DNA of 64,000 nucleotides from Paracyclopina nana (GCA_019096065.1 JAGUCH010000003.1:10726001-10790000), one strand, 5' to 3'. Positions 1-17,858 are shown, numbered from the stretch's first letter. Translations and numbers: made by a program. Notes: a model not told the origin generated them from the letters alone.

Positions 1-2
1 GA

Positions 3-183
3 GAGAGTGGCAATCTTGGCAAGCTGAGCCCGCCAAAATTTGCCAAGGTCAAACTTATTTACTTGGTGAAGTGGAGTGACAGATTTCCTTAAAATTGCAC
101 CACCTATGACTTCGACCATTTTCAACCTTTGCAATCTGCTCAGCAATGTGCGTTGGATGATTGCCGCTCTGTCATATAATAAA
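3..183 (+). pseudogene. broken chromodomain-like fragment
   Basis: One frame is open from the window edge to a TAA at 90-92 and reads into a chromodomain-like core (IYLVKWSDRFP). After the stop the same frame continues with NCTTYDFDHFQPLQ until a TAA at 177-179 that overlaps an AATAAA at 178-183. The YLVKW core, followed about ten residues later by an aromatic-acidic stretch, resembles chromodomains of the HP1/Suv39 type. The in-frame stop in the middle of the fold and the missing upstream part suggest a decayed gene end, or an end that genuinely stops at 92. The match is short, so the family assignment is tentative. Confidence 0.35.
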
Positions 184-412
184 GTTGAACTATTAACTAC
201 ACATGTGACTCAGCTCCATTTAAAAGTGAAGGTTGCTGAATGAAAAAGCTTTGTGATATGAAGCATGCTTTCCATTTTTTTTATTAAAATAAAGGGCTAT
301 ACTTTCAAATATTTCCGTAGGCCCGCCCTCCGCTGTCCATTTATGGACGCCTTTACCTAGTTTCTATAGTTTGTAATAGCATTTAGCTCAGCTGTATTTT
401 TTTCTTAAATTA

Positions 413-612
413 AGGCCCGGTTCACCCACAAATTAATTTATTACTGAACAGAGATAAGTTCAGGCTTTTTGGCTAAATATTTTTAATTTGCCTTAATTTT
501 ATAGTTCAAAGAAAAAATGTAAAAAAGTTGTTTTGTCCCCTCTCAAATTGGCAAATATCAGTGTAATTTTGCTCAAAATAACGCCATAATTTTGTAGGTG
601 AACCGAGCCTAA
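413..612. repeat. MITE, TTCACC-ended family, copy 1
   Basis: The segment begins AAGGCCCGGTTCACC and ends GGTGAACCGAGCCT, an inverted repeat of about 15 bases around an AT-rich 170-base centre. A second copy with similar ends lies at 2322-2545. There is no coding capacity. It is a small non-autonomous inverted-repeat element just upstream of the methyltransferase gene. Confidence 0.6.
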
Positions 613-714
613 GTTTTGCGGAAAAAAGGCAGCAATACACCTATATACTGTGGGTTACTTAGTTAAAAAAAGAAACTAATTGGGAGCAATTTTTGGATTG
701 TTTCAGGTGACAGA

Positions 715-3700
715 ATGATCCCTGCAGCCATTCAACGCAATTCTGTGATAGTGCTATGCATGCTCTTTGGTGTTGTCAACCTGTTGGTATTCCTCAACCA
801 CTCGTCTCAGCAGCTGTCAACAGCTGTGCTGAGCAGGCCATCCATCTTTGGCCAAGGCATCATCGATAATTATGATCAAGACGTAAATGACGACGCTTCA
901 GACAGTGGAACCAACGAATTGGACGGCTGTTACCACGTCTACTTGGACGTGGGCTCAAACATTGGCAACCAAGTGAGTAGTGTCAACTGTTTCCATATGA
1001 ACCTTAATTATATTTATATACATATAGAAAGAGAGAGAGAGTGGTCGGGCAAGCCTACTTTTTTTGCTCTGACATAAACTGGTTTATGAAAAACAGCCCA
1101 GGAGCTGAGCTTGATGAAAATTAAAACTAAGGGGACAAGTCATTAACTTCGACACCATAGTTGGTTTTTACCTAGACACCATTTGTTTAGCTAAATATTT
1201 TAACTGAGACAATGAAGGGTCTTTAATCTGTGGCGCTAAAGTTGTTTTATTTTTCAGATAGGAAACATTGAGTTTGATTTTTTGTTTGATTCCAGACATA
1301 ATTGCTTGATAAACATAATTGGTATTGGGGAACAAAAGCGATTTTCACTGTGCCCCAAAATTGCTTTTGCGTGGACTCTACATTTCTTAAGATATAAAAA
1401 GCTGGCTGAACTTTTTAAATCACAGTTGCTCAAAAATTAAACACTCTCTTTTCTTAACTGAGACCCTATGCATTGTTTGCATTTATAAGCAATATCTGTT
1501 TAAATTAGGACCCAAGCAGCTTAAACTCAGATGCCATAACTTTCCAACTCAAATACTAGTAGTTCGAATTTAGATCCAGGCAAAGAACGGATACAATGAA
1601 AAGATGGCCAAGTTTATCTCGACATCACGAAAAGTGTCTGAGAAGAATTTGCGCCCCGGCCGCTACTACAATTTATCACGTCTCAATCATGAGCATTAAT
1701 CACACAGATAATTAATTGAAGCTGTTTGCAGGTTCGGAAGCTCTACGAGCCCCACTTGTTCATAAAGGCGGGGATCCTGGAGGTGTTTGATCGCTTTTTC
1801 GGGCCCGTCGATTCGCGCCATTTGGGCGGCGTTTGTGCCATAGGCTTCGAGCCGAATCCCCGACACACGCAAGTGTTGGAAAGCGTCCAGTCTGCGTACG
1901 CTCAATGCGGCTGGAGAGCCAAGTTTTTCACCAAAACCGCCGCAGCGCATTCCTACGGCTTGGCCACGTTCTACTCGGACGATAACGAGGCGCAGAACGA
2001 GTGGGGTGGATCCATTTTGGAGTCCAAGGTGGCAAAAACGCCAGCAGGAGTCACAAAGTAAGCATAATCAACGTTTGACTGATGATGATATTCAAAACAC
2101 TCACTATAATCATACTAAAATAAGCTGTTGCCACAGTGGCTCAAAATGCCTTTTGAACGCGCACGGGAAAAAACTCGCGAAATCGTAGTAGTAAATTTTC
2201 TTTGGGCCGTAAGCTAAAAACTGAAATTCAGAGCACCCAAGTCCGCAAATTCCGCAGCCAATTTTGGTGAATAATCATTAAACGGGGTCTGATTGACCTC
2301 ACAGTCATAAAAGAACAATTTAGGCATGGTTCACCTGCTCATATATCTGATATTTTGACAGAATATCGGAGCGAAATACTGAGAAACTGAAAAATTAGAT
2401 ACTGTTGTAGGATGGCTTTTGGTGCCAAAAGACCGAATTCGAAGAAAAAATATAAAAAATGAGGTTGGAAGTACCTGATATTTGCAAATATCAGCATAAT
2501 ATCGCTCGATATTTTGATCATAATATCGCAGGTGAACCAGGCCTTAATTCGATTCCAAAAGTTATGGATGCCCAAAAAATGGGCAAAAGTGGCTATTCTA
2601 CCATTTTTCTTGCTGAACACTTTTTCAAGCAAAGTTTGATTTACAAGTCAAATTTGAATATGTATCTGTCAACTCAAACCATTTTTGACTCTTTTCATTG
2701 CCTAGAAGTCAACCCAATTAGAATTTGAAAATTGGTGGTTAAATGAGAATTCGGGCGATTTGGCGGATTTTCTCGTGCGCGTGAAAACGGCTTTTTGACC
2801 TACTGTGTGTTGGTTTTTATTTTGCAAAAAAAAAGAGAGAGCCCTTTAGTGCTTGTAAATGTAGGTCTTTTTCCTTTGCAATTTGCAAAAACGCTTCTCA
2901 GGGCTGAAAAATCAATTACGCCTGGGTGGACAGAAGTGCAAAAGTGGAGAGTGCAAAAAATTGGCAAACTTCATGATTAACTCGCGAGATAACTCATTTA
3001 GTGGGAGAGAGAAAAGTCCTTTTCTCCACATTTGCTGATTCGACCCTTTGATGTTTTTACATATTTTATGGGGGCATAAAACGCTGTTTAAACAGGGAAA
3101 AGGGTTCATTATACAAGTCTCTAACGAGAGCCCACCCTATGAACAGCCAAAAAAACTTTGGTCATGACATGACAACATAAGTAGGATAGTAAAATGCGAG
3201 CCATGAGTTTTTCCATCAAAAGGTCAGATAGGGAAATTGGAGTACAACGTTTTTCCCCCAATTGAAATTCATACCAGTTTGCTACTATGAAGGGTTGTCT
3301 CGTTAAGGAAATGCTAATAAGAACTGGCTCGTAAATCAAGATATTCCATATACGTAAAAAGAAGCCAATATTTTTGCTAATACAGACGACCTCATTTACA
3401 ATGGTTTCACGAAACATAAGCAAGCTTGGAAAATGCAAATGCTACATGAAAATCGTGTAGTTCATCTACGTGATTGTTTTCCCTGCATTTGGTAGTCTCG
3501 TTTTTGGAAACACGTCCAGGGGTGATGTCATAATTTTTCAAGGCAAGCATTTTCGCAACATTATTCCCAGCAAAGTAAAAAACCAACCGTACAAAAGGGG
3601 GGAATGTTCCTAATCATAAAATGCACTTTTTTGAGCTAAAAATCACAGCTACTGTGCATACACGTTTCTCCCTTTTTTATGATTTTACGACTACTCGCGA

Positions 3701-5446
3701 GCAATGGATTTTTTCAAAATGAAAATCTCCTTCGCGGTGAAGAAGAGACAAAAGCCCAAAACAGTCGTGAGGTCACAATAAGCAAAAATCATTTGCTGCT
3801 TGGTAAATGCTACGCGCGCGGAACCGCAAAAAAAGTTTATTGCCCCTGAATGTCGTAAGCGGAAAATCTATTTCCTTGGCAAAATGAGGAAAATGAAGCG
3901 TTTTAGCGGATTTTTTGCAAGTCCGTTTTTTTTGCTTTAATCATCATCAGATAGTATAAATCGAATATTTTCGCTTCCCATTTCATAACTTTTTCAAAAA
4001 CTTCTGGCTCCAATAATTTTTGATGGTTTTAGATAGTTAATATCTCTGAAAAAGGAAGGTCAATTTTTTTTTTCATTTCAGAAGCAAGTCTGATTAATGC
4101 TACCAAAATTAATACAAAAAATTAATCCAACTGCCTACTGCCCGGCTCCGACAAGGAAAAGTTCAGTTGCGAATCTGCAAAATTACGAAATGTAAAACTA
4201 CGATGTCCAACCATCTCCCCGGTTTTGTATCCCTGTTTTTTTTGGCTACAAAATAGTGGGTCTCCGTTTCATCAGCCGACCCGTAATCATAGAACTTGTA
4301 TGGAAATTTCAACTAATACGAGCGAGCCAATTTTAAAATAAATAAGTCAACTCAAACTCGCTCATATTCCCTAATTCCATCACTACCCCACCAACAAAAA
4401 TAAACATTGGATAAAAATGGAATTTATTACAGTGCATTAAAGCTTTGTAATTATTAAGTTAGATTTCTAGTTTCTGGGATAGTAGTTTTGCTTTTTCGTA
4501 GTTTTGCATTTCGTAGTTTTATGGATCGTAGTTTTGCTTGTCGCATTTTTGCGGATTCGTAGCTGGACAGATATACCGCTGATATCCTTTATTGGAATTG
4601 AGCTGTAACATTCGACTATTAGCATGCCCATATCTCCGTTTCTGTTCATCCTAGCGATTGTACCATGAAATGAAAAAAGTTTTCTTTTCTTATTTTAGTG
4701 TGGGTCATTGAAGCTAATCAGGCCTAAACAATGAACAGAATGTACGCTAAATGTGTTTTTAAATTTTGTGTAATCGGAGGGGATTCTAATTTTACCACCA
4801 AATGAACCCACGAGACTGGCGCTTTCATAAAATAGTATATAATTTTTGGGCGTTGTTAATAGTTTGCCATGTGGGTTGGCATGCTTGAATAAAAAGGCTA
4901 GTATTAAGTTTGGCACTGGAAGAGCTGCTCTCAGATAATTATCCTGCCAGCAAAGGCAATTACATGCTTGTGTACAAGAAGCTCATAAGCTTTGGCCTCA
5001 AGTGGAGAAGCCATTTGAAGGCGTGCAATTTTAAGCAGGGTCAGCAATAATATTCTTGCAGAATGGTCCGATTAGCCGACTACATCTTGAACAAGGTGAT
5101 GAAACGAAAACTGCCTCGATCCCTCGACGCGGAGGAGGTGGAGAGGAAACCGAGCGTGGTTATGAAGCTGGACATTGAGGGCAGCGAATTGGAAGTGCTC
5201 ACCGATCTGATCGTGAGTGGAGCCCTGCAGCACGTGGACTTGGCGCTGGTGGAATACCACACGGCCTCCTTCGAGGCCGACGACAGCCGCTCCGCCTACC
5301 TCGAGGGCCTCGAAAAGGCCGTCGACACGCTCACATTCTTGAGCAAGACGCTCAGGCTCAAAAGCATCTTCAACGTGGACACTTTTGACGACGAGTCCTA
5401 TGGAAACACGGAATTTCCCCTGCCACAATGTAACGCTCGAGACTGA
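715..5446 (+). CDS. FkbM-family methyltransferase, 3 exons
   Basis: Exons 715-972, 1732-2057 and 5062-5446 join in phase to about 322 residues. Residues 9-29 form one hydrophobic helix after a short basic N-terminus, so a type II signal-anchored (Golgi-type) enzyme is inferred. The SAM-binding motif I is visible as LDVGSNIGNQ across the first junction, followed by the ribose-binding acidic residue in IGFEPNP and the family motif LDIEGSELEVL in the last exon. These are hallmarks of the FkbM methyltransferase fold; the acceptor substrate is unknown. The start is the first ATG after an acceptor-like TTTCAG at 701-706, so a 5' UTR intron is likely. AATAAA follows the stop at 5451. The second intron is 3 kb and carries a MITE. 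Confidence 0.85.
2322..2545. repeat. MITE, TTCACC-ended family, copy 2
   Basis: The ends are AGGCATGGTTCACCTGC and GCAGGTGAACCAGGCC, an imperfect inverted repeat matching the element at 413-612. It sits in the long second intron of the methyltransferase gene. It has no coding content; the short open frames over it are chance. Confidence 0.6.
2546..5061. other. rest of methyltransferase intron 2, nothing recognised
   Basis: AT-rich intron sequence. I see no exon with good splice sites, no RNA gene and no further repeat pair. The short open frames on both strands lack codon structure or recognisable motifs. Confidence 0.6.
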
Positions 5447-5456
5447 CACCAATAAA

Positions 5457-8318
5457 GAGGCCTTAAAAATTGCGCACATTTTGTAGTACCACCAGGCTTT
5501 TTTTTCCGCGAGGAATCCCCACTGAGCTTGGCACTGCAACGAGAGCAGTGAAATGCAAGCACAATCAAAGTGAGTCGTGATCTGTCAGAAATGCTAACAA
5601 GCCTGTCAACTACTTCATTTTTATGTGGTGTTCATCTACGTCATTTTTCCTTATCATAAGGAAACTTATAATTTCAAGACTCCGTCAGTTTCATACTTAG
5701 GAAAATTATTTAACATTGAAACTATTAGGAATGGATAAATGAACATTTAAGAATCATTACCAACTCTTGGTTTTTAGCTCAAGCTCTGAGTTTTTAAGTT
5801 ATTCGCCAAAGGAAACAGGCGTTAAAGATAAGGATTTTCCTTGCCTTAATAGATGAACACCACATTAAAGCATGAAAATCATTACTTTTATAGAATATCA
5901 TGGAACATAATTTGGTTCTCTTTTGGTTCTCAGAGTTGAGCTGATCGTAAAGGCAAAAATGGCTACCTGTTTTGAAAGCGGTTCGTCACAGGTTAATTTA
6001 TTAAGGGCAATCAGCCTCGTCGCGTCGGTCAAAGCATCAATTTTACGAGTACTGTGCAAAAAAGGGGCATCGATCCACTTTTACAATTCCTCGCAAAAAA
6101 TCTAGAGCCTCTTAAGGCTAAATAAGGCATATATTATTAGCCTGAGTGTTATTTCACATTTTTGCACGCGTCAAAAAAAGTAGAAGAATCCTTCCACTTT
6201 GACATGAAATGCACTTTTTGAGCCCAAAATTAAAATCTCTCGGCTGATGATATACAAGGTGATGCAAGAAACCACGCGCGGCTGCCTTACAGTATTCACT
6301 CTATAATAAAGTAGTCGCTTATTTCAAGCCAGCACGCAATATTAACCATCTAGCCTCGCCAAAACAAGAATTTTTGAAAGGTCAAAACAAAAATATGATA
6401 TTCTTAGTCCAACAATATTTTTCACGGCAAATATAGCTAATAAATGTAATCAGAACAAGACTCGGAAAGAATGTCAAGGTTGGCAGAAAAGTCAGTGAAA
6501 TCTTCCATGATGACCAAACAGTAGTTGAGCACTTTGCTTGAAATGCATTTCTGGATTCTGCATGGTAATGTGCCACCATTTTCACCTTAGGAGGTCTTCC
6601 AAGTGCACTTAAATGAACTCGATCTTTTATAGCTCATTTCTGAGGCAAGGAAAAATTGATTCCGAAACAAGTTTCGATCGCTAAATGTAATGGTAATTTT
6701 AAGGCCTAATCAGCAATGAAAAGAGGGTGCTTGCGGAAAAAAAGGTTAACACACACTTCAACGGGCAGACAATGTGTACACAATAGCAATTCTGCTGATT
6801 GAGATGGAAATTTACAATCAAGATAAGATAAAAAAGGAGCAAGACAATGAGAAAGAGCTACTATCTAACTCATCGCAAACTTCATTTTCCATGACAGCTA
6901 AAATGTTCGAGTGAACGCCTACAATTAACTGTGGGGCAAGGTGGCCCAAAACTTTTTTTGCACACAACTCAGTCTAAAATCTCCAAAAAAATAAGGCCAT
7001 CAAGACATGTCGAAAAAGGGCCAATTTCTCCGCCAAGGCGTGTTAGTGCATTTTTGGCCAGCTGTCAATACCCGCGTATGCACAGGAATTATGGGGGAAA
7101 TATCTGCATTTTCCATCTATGCAAAAATGAATTGATTTGCAAGGGGTCAGAAAATAATGGATGCACAGAGCTCTAGATGCACCTAATTTAGTAGTAGCTG
7201 CTGAGTTGTCATTTTGATTTGTTTCTTGGCACCATCTACTGCTACTACCATACAACTATTAAGAGTCGAGTGGTGGAAAAAAACTACGGTGCCTTTTTAT
7301 TTAGGTTGCACTTGGGCCATAAAATGATTGCGAAAAGCATATTTATTGGGCCATAAATGTCTTGCACAAAAATTGCGCGAAGTTCTCAGCCTATAAAATC
7401 CTTTCTCTCAATTATGCAGAGCCACCATCAAAACTGACTGAATGCCCAATTTGGCTGAGCGTAACTGGAATTGGACTAATTAAGAGCAAATTAGGAGGCA
7501 AGCGGCGATCATTCACGAGAAATTAGATTAGGAAAAAAACTGGAGTTGGAAAAAAAGTGCTGTCTCTATTAGAAAATAGGCGATGCATTTAAATGCTTCC
7601 ACTGCTAATCTTGATGAGATTGTTCACGACCTCAGGTAAAATTGTCTAAAGGTTGATGGATGTGCGTATTTTTTATCAACTCACCTATTCTTCGCGGCAG
7701 AAGGTGTGGCAAAACGAAACTCTTTTCTTGGCCCACGGCCCGCCAGATCGATCAAGTGGAGCTGGTAAATTTTTTTCCTTTATTTCACCATCAAAATCCT
7801 GACGTTGACGCGATGCACTTTGATTGGATTAACTTTGGCCACCAGACACTCTTGAATTTGACTGGCCTTGAATAATTTGTATTCACGGCACTGTTTTTAA
7901 TAAGACGTTGCAATTTGACGGACTTTTTAAACTCGCCACAACAGCAACAGCTTCAATATTTATTTGAGGAAAAACAAAACAAATTGAATTATTTTCCGCG
8001 TAAACGAACGAGGTTACTTTCAGATTTTTGGGGCATCGTCTTCATTCATTCTTTACTTTTTCAGGATCCAAATGGCCAAATAGCCATTTAAATGTAATTC
8101 AAGGCACCTTAAAATGAAAAAAGTGAAACTTTTAATTACCAGTCAATTTTTGTGCCGAAAATAGTACAATTTTTCGCCGATTTTAGAGAAGCTTGAGTAA
8201 TGATTCGATCTGTCGCCAAAATAAAACTCCCTTGCAGAATCAAAACAAAAATCTGGAAACGTCAAGCAATCGGACTGCAGCCAAATTGTGTCTACTGTGA
8301 AAGGTATCGGCTCACACG
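5457..8318. other. intergenic region between methyltransferase and Vps18
   Basis: About 2.9 kb without a supported gene. It contains one inverted-repeat element (5622-5867). Otherwise it is AT-rich with short chance ORFs. The Vps18 promoter must lie here, but I could not recognise a TATA box or other core element. Confidence 0.6.
5622..5867. repeat. small inverted-repeat element (MITE-like)
   Basis: The left end TATGTGGTGTTCATCT and right end AGATGAACACCACATT are inverted repeats of about 16 bases flanking 215 AT-rich bases. No coding content and no other copy noticed in this window. Confidence 0.5.
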
Positions 8319-11300
8319 ATGGCGAGGCCGATGGGAACGACGCAATTCATGAATGCCAAGTTGGCATCGGACAAGCCTGTGTTTTCCCGGTCAAAAATCA
8401 ACCACAGCCCCCCGCATCCAGTCACTCACTTGGTCGCCTCCAATCGCCGAATCGTGCTCGTCTTGGCCAACAAAACAGTCCAAAGGGTTGACCAGTCAAG
8501 GCAAGACGACAATTTGGAGAATTTGGACCTTTCGAAAACCATCGGCCCAAAATCAAAGGTTCTAACCGGTGGAAGCCCCTAAAACTTTGGAAACTTCTAA
8601 CGCACGTTTTGCAGGTGTTCTCGGCGTTTATTGATCCCATGGGATATCACCTAATTTTGAGCTTGAAGCCGACGGATCCAACGAGCTCTCCGGACCTGCT
8701 GTACGTTCCTCCGAGGCATGTGCAGCAAGGCAAGCCGCGAATCTCCAACAAGATCAAAGGCCATTTGGTCACCTCGATCGGTTGGAGCCAGCCAAACACG
8801 AGTCCCACTTCGACTGGTCCCATTTTGATGGGCACAACAAGAGGTCTCATCTTCGAGACGGACATCTCGACCGAGTCCACCATGTTCTCCTCCGGATCGA
8901 TGGAGCGATATTGGAGGCAAGTCTTTGACATTGGCAAAGGCCAAGCCGTGGCCATCACTGGCCTCGAGTACCATCGCGTTCCCAAGTCGAAGAAGTTCTT
9001 TATCTTGGCCACAACCTCGACGAGGCTCTACCAATTTCAGGTACAAAAATTGATATTATTTTTTATTCTGACCTAAATATGAATTGGCAGGGTGTCATCA
9101 CTGGCGATCCGGAGAGTGAGAGGCCGCTGCTCGTCCACATTTTCAACGAATATTTGCACACCCCAGACCGGTTCCTGGATCTGCCGAGCAGCCTCAAGTA
9201 CTCGGTGTTGAGCTTCTTCTACTTCCCCAAAGACGTGGGGAAATTGGCGGCTAAGCTTCCGCTCTACCCTTGCTCCTTTGGCTGGATGACTCAGCAGGGC
9301 ATTTACGGCGGTAAAATTGACCCCTTCGAGGATGACACCGTCACGATGGACTGCCAGCTCATCTCGTTCAACTCCCAAGACACGCCCTTGGGCTTCGTCT
9401 TGACCGAGTTTCACGCCATCATCGCCTACTCAACGTTCGTGCGCGGCATTTGCCTGCTCAATGAGCAGATTGTCTTTGAGGACGACCTGGACAACGCCAT
9501 TCGTGGCATCGGCCGGGATCCAGTGACAGGTACTACTAGCTGACCATAACTATTAAATATCATAACATAATTTATCTACATAGGCACAATCTATGTGTAC
9601 TCTGATTACACGGTGCACAAGTACAACCTGGACCACGAGGACAAGCAGATCTGGAAGGTGTATCTGGAGAAGAGCGACTTTGAGAACGCACTTCGCTACT
9701 GCCACGAGGACGAGGCCAAAATGGACCGGGTGTACGCGAAGCAGGCCTCGGACCTGTTCGACCTCAAGCGGTACAGCGAGGCTGCGAAAATCTACGCCAA
9801 AACGCGAGGCGGCGACTTCGAGGCCGTGGCCTTAAAGTTCCTGCTCATCGACGAGCCCGAGGCGCTGCTGCATTACCTTCGCAGGAAGCTGGACCTGATC
9901 AAGCCCCTGGAGAAGACTCAGCTTACCATGATCATCGTGTGGATCGTGGAGATCTATCTGAACAAAATGGGCTCGAAGGCGAACGCCCCCCGGCAGACCG
10001 CGGACCTGTCCAACTGCGACATCGAGGCCGTCTCCGACGCCTTGGACGACCAGACCTCAGAGGAGCTGCTGCACCTGATGAAAATGCCCAAGGTGGCCGA
10101 GTGCATCAACCAGAATCGCAACACGTTCTACACGCTGTTGGCGAGCCACGGCGACAAAACTAACCTGATCAAGTTTGCCAACATCATGAATGACTACGAC
10201 CGTGTGATCAGGTCCGTCTAAGCCAGATGAGCAGTAGTGACCTTTGTAACGCAGTATCACGTTTCAGGTATCATTTGCAAGACAAGGAATACGAGCCGGT
10301 GCTGTTCGTGCTGGAAAGCCAGCTCTCCAGAGGCAAACCTGACCTCTTCTACCAGTACGGGCCGACGCTCATGCAAACGATCCCCAAGAGGTTCGTGGAC
10401 TCGGTCATGAGCCAGGGCAGCAAATTGAGTCCTCTGAAGATGATTCCCTCCTTGCTGGTGAACGCGAGGCCGGACCAGGAGAAGGAGGCCGTGCGATACT
10501 TGGAGTTTTGCGTCGATCAGCTGGAAAACAAGGACCCCCCCGTGCACAACTACCTGCTCAGTCTCTACATCAAGCATCAGTCCCGATTGGTGTGGCCCTA
10601 CCTGCAAAAGTTCCAAAAGTACTCTCTTTATCATTGCCATGCGCCGAATATTGTCATGATTTATATTTCTAGGGAGAACATCAAGTACGACGCGAAGTAC
10701 GCGCTGAGGCTTTGCTGCGAGCGGGCGGACATGCAAAAAGAGGCCGTCTACCTGTTTTGCGTGCTCGGCCAGCTGGAGGAGGCCGTCACGGTGGCCTTGG
10801 AATGCCTGAGCGTCGAGGAGGCGAAAAAGTGCCTGGAGTTCGCGCAGGGCAACGACGAGGAGCGGCGGAAAATCTGGCTCATGATCTCGAAGCACGTGGT
10901 GAAGCACGAGAACGACATCAAGCAGGCCATGGCCATCATTGAGGAGTGCCAGGGCCTTGTCAAGGTCGAGGACATTCTGCCCTTCTTCCCCGACTTTGTC
11001 ACCATCGACCACTTCAAGGAAGCCATCTGTGATAGCCTGCAAAACTACAGCGCCCACATTCAGGTATATACTTTCATCTATTTGCATTTGGGTGTCCAAT
11101 ATAGCCTTGATTCTGCTCCAGGATCTGAAGGATGAAATGGAGGAGGCCTATGCGTCAGCTGAGCGGATTCGCGGCGACCTCCAGTCCCACAAGGGCCGCT
11201 ACACCTTTGTGAGAGCTTCGGACAAGTGCACCAGCTGCCAGAATCACCTGATGGCCAAGCCGTTCCACATGTTCCCCAGCTGTGGGCACAAGTTCCACAC

Positions 11301-11583
11301 GGATTGCCTTATCCAGGACTTGAGGCCGCACCTGTCCAAAAGCAGGCTGAAACGCGTGGAGGACTTGCGCGTGGAAATTGCGAGCAAAAAGTCAGCGGAC
11401 GATGTGCAATCTGTGGACTCGAGGTCCCTCGTGAAAATGTCGAAAAGGGACCAATTGCGTGCGGAATTGGACGATTTGATTGCGTTTGAATGTATTCGGT
11501 GTGGAGAGCTCATGATAAAGCTCATAGATAAACCCTTCATCTCCCAAGCTGAGTTTGACAGCGTTAATCAAGACTGGCTTTAA
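8319..11583 (+). CDS. Vps18: Vps18 (deep orange), CORVET/HOPS core subunit
   Basis: Seven exons (8319-8558, 8615-9040, 9091-9529, 9584-10211, 10268-10618, 10673-11063, 11122-11583) join in phase to 978 residues, the usual Vps18 length. The N-terminal part is a Pep3/Vps18 beta-propeller, the middle is helical clathrin-repeat-like, and the C-terminus has a RING-like zinc motif from CTSC (about residue 861) through CGHKFH to CIRC. Vps18 is a core subunit of the CORVET and HOPS tethering complexes for endosome-lysosome fusion, and its RING end holds the core together. Introns are 50-58 bases. The one at 10619-10672 is 54 bases, divisible by three and without a stop, so retention would only add 18 residues. 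The ATG at 8319 opens a frame that runs into conserved sequence. The DDX41 ATG follows 22 bases after the stop. Confidence 0.93.
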
Positions 11584-11605
11584 TTTATGTTTCAGCTATG
11601 AAAAT

Positions 11606-16531
<4,926 letters not shown>

Positions 16532-16620
16532 CACTAGGAGCACTCAGAGACTGTATTGCATAAAAATGTGCAAATCCTCATCATACCATCCCAATTGTAT
16601 TTTTCAACATAGACCCATGC

Positions 16621-17025
16621 TTAAAATACGAGAGCATGACTTTATTTTGGAAAAATCGGCGCGCATCTCATGATGATTTGGCTTGTAAATCCGAAAAAAT
16701 TCTCCAAATTGTATTTTTCACCTAAGTAGCATGTAGCATTGTGGTACATCTTCAAAAGTTGCCTTTTAAATCGGCCAGGGAGAGTCTTAAGTAGCTGCCA
16801 TGCCTCATGGCTTAGTTGTGACTCATGTACTGGCTAAAAGCGTTGCCTATTAAGTTGTCTGATTAAGACAGCTTTCTGTAGCTTCTTACCTATCGCATCT
16901 CAGCCTATTTGGTAACTATCAACCAGAAAAATTCCTTCAAGATTAACCAGACTGACTTGGCCAATATGTCCAAAGATGACTAAAATTTGGCATTTGGCCA
17001 CTCATGCACTGACAGATGATAAGTG
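16621..17025. pseudogene. decayed tandem copy of the DDX41/peptide-gene junction
   Basis: 16621-16845 matches 17026-17250, the 3' UTR and last 26 or so codons of the minus-strand peptide gene, but with a stop and substitutions. 16880-17010 matches the last 35-40 codons of DDX41 (the TTGGCCAA segment and the final codons through TAA are still recognisable). The segment is therefore a tandem duplication of about 400 bases spanning the convergent ends of both genes. The DDX41 end survives in the left unit and the peptide gene end in the right one; the inner copies have decayed. Confidence 0.7.
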
Positions 17026-17168
17026 TTAAAATACGAAAGCATGACTTTATTTTGGAAAAATCGGTGCGCATCTCATGATGATTTGGTTTGTAAATCCGAA
17101 AAAATTCTCCAAATTGTATTGTTCACCTAAGTAGCATGTAGCATTGTGGTACATCTTCTAAAGTCGCC

Positions 17169-17813
17169 TTATAAGTCGTCCAGGGAGAGTCTTCTGTAGC
17201 TGCCAGACCTCATGGCTTGGTTGTGGCTCATGTACTGACTAAAAGCGTTGATGATATCGACAAAGTTCTGAGCGTTACCCCGTTCGCGCGGCAATTTGTG
17301 GTCGAGCCGGACGCCCGCGAAGCAAATTTGGTTGTTGGGCAAGATTTTCGCGATCTCCAGGGCTTCATTGGCAACGTTGCTTCTCCGAGCTATTCGGTAA
17401 TTGGTGGGCATGTCGTAGTTGTCATCCTCGTTGAAGAACATCCGCTTCGACGCCCGAAAATGGATGTTTTTATTGAGATAGGCGCTCGCTAATAGGGAAT
17501 TTAGCCTGTCCGGAAGCAACACAATGCCTTCAAAATATGTTGAGAAAATAAAATTGGAAGGTAGCTTACATATTGAAATCATCTTGCGACACTTGAATGG
17601 GGCTGTGCGGGCATGGCAAGGCCGGTATATTGGTGAAGAGCTTCCCAATCATCTGGAAAATTACATTATGAAGCTCTGAAGAATTATGGTGATTATTTAT
17701 CTCATTACCCTTGCCAGCCAACTTTGCTCCAATGGGGCCCGTTGGACGTCGTAGCTCTGAGCCAAGGCCAGTGAGATGAGCAAGATGAAAAGTGAGGCTG
17801 GTCTGTTCATCAT
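17169..17813 (-). CDS. unrecognised secreted peptide precursor
   Basis: Exons 17813-17709, 17652-17570 and 17505-17169 (minus strand) join in phase to 174 residues. The N-terminus is a clear signal peptide (hydrophobic FILLISLALA, likely cut near residue 19). The rest is hydrophilic, with dibasic sites at KR 83-84 and RR 103-104 bounding an 18-residue acidic peptide that starts MFFNEDD, and only two cysteines (49 and 124). The layout resembles a neuropeptide or secreted prohormone, but I do not recognise the family. The exon 3 acceptor (GGACAG) was chosen because the nearer GAAG site breaks frame. A TATA box lies upstream. The C-terminal coding end and 3' UTR exist as a decayed tandem copy downstream. 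Confidence 0.7.
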
Positions 17814-17858
17814 TGAGCTCAGTCGAGGTTTGAGGCTAAGCTACGAAGGCTGCACCAA

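Noticed and set aside
5072-5539. Minus-strand 155-codon open frame
   Set aside because: Antisense to the last exon of the methyltransferase, which carries the FkbM motif.
8288-8491. Earlier start at 8288 for the gene at 8319
   Set aside because: It is in a different frame from the conserved Vps18 N-terminus; ATG 8319 is in frame with the downstream exons.
10257-11099. Minus-strand 280-codon open frame over Vps18
   Set aside because: Shadow of the Vps18 coding strand caused by biased third positions; the plus strand has clear family sequence.
17527-17540. Alternative exon 3 acceptor TTTTGAAG for the secreted-peptide gene
   Set aside because: It puts the following sequence in a frame that stops after about 18 codons; the acceptor at GGACAG keeps the long frame.
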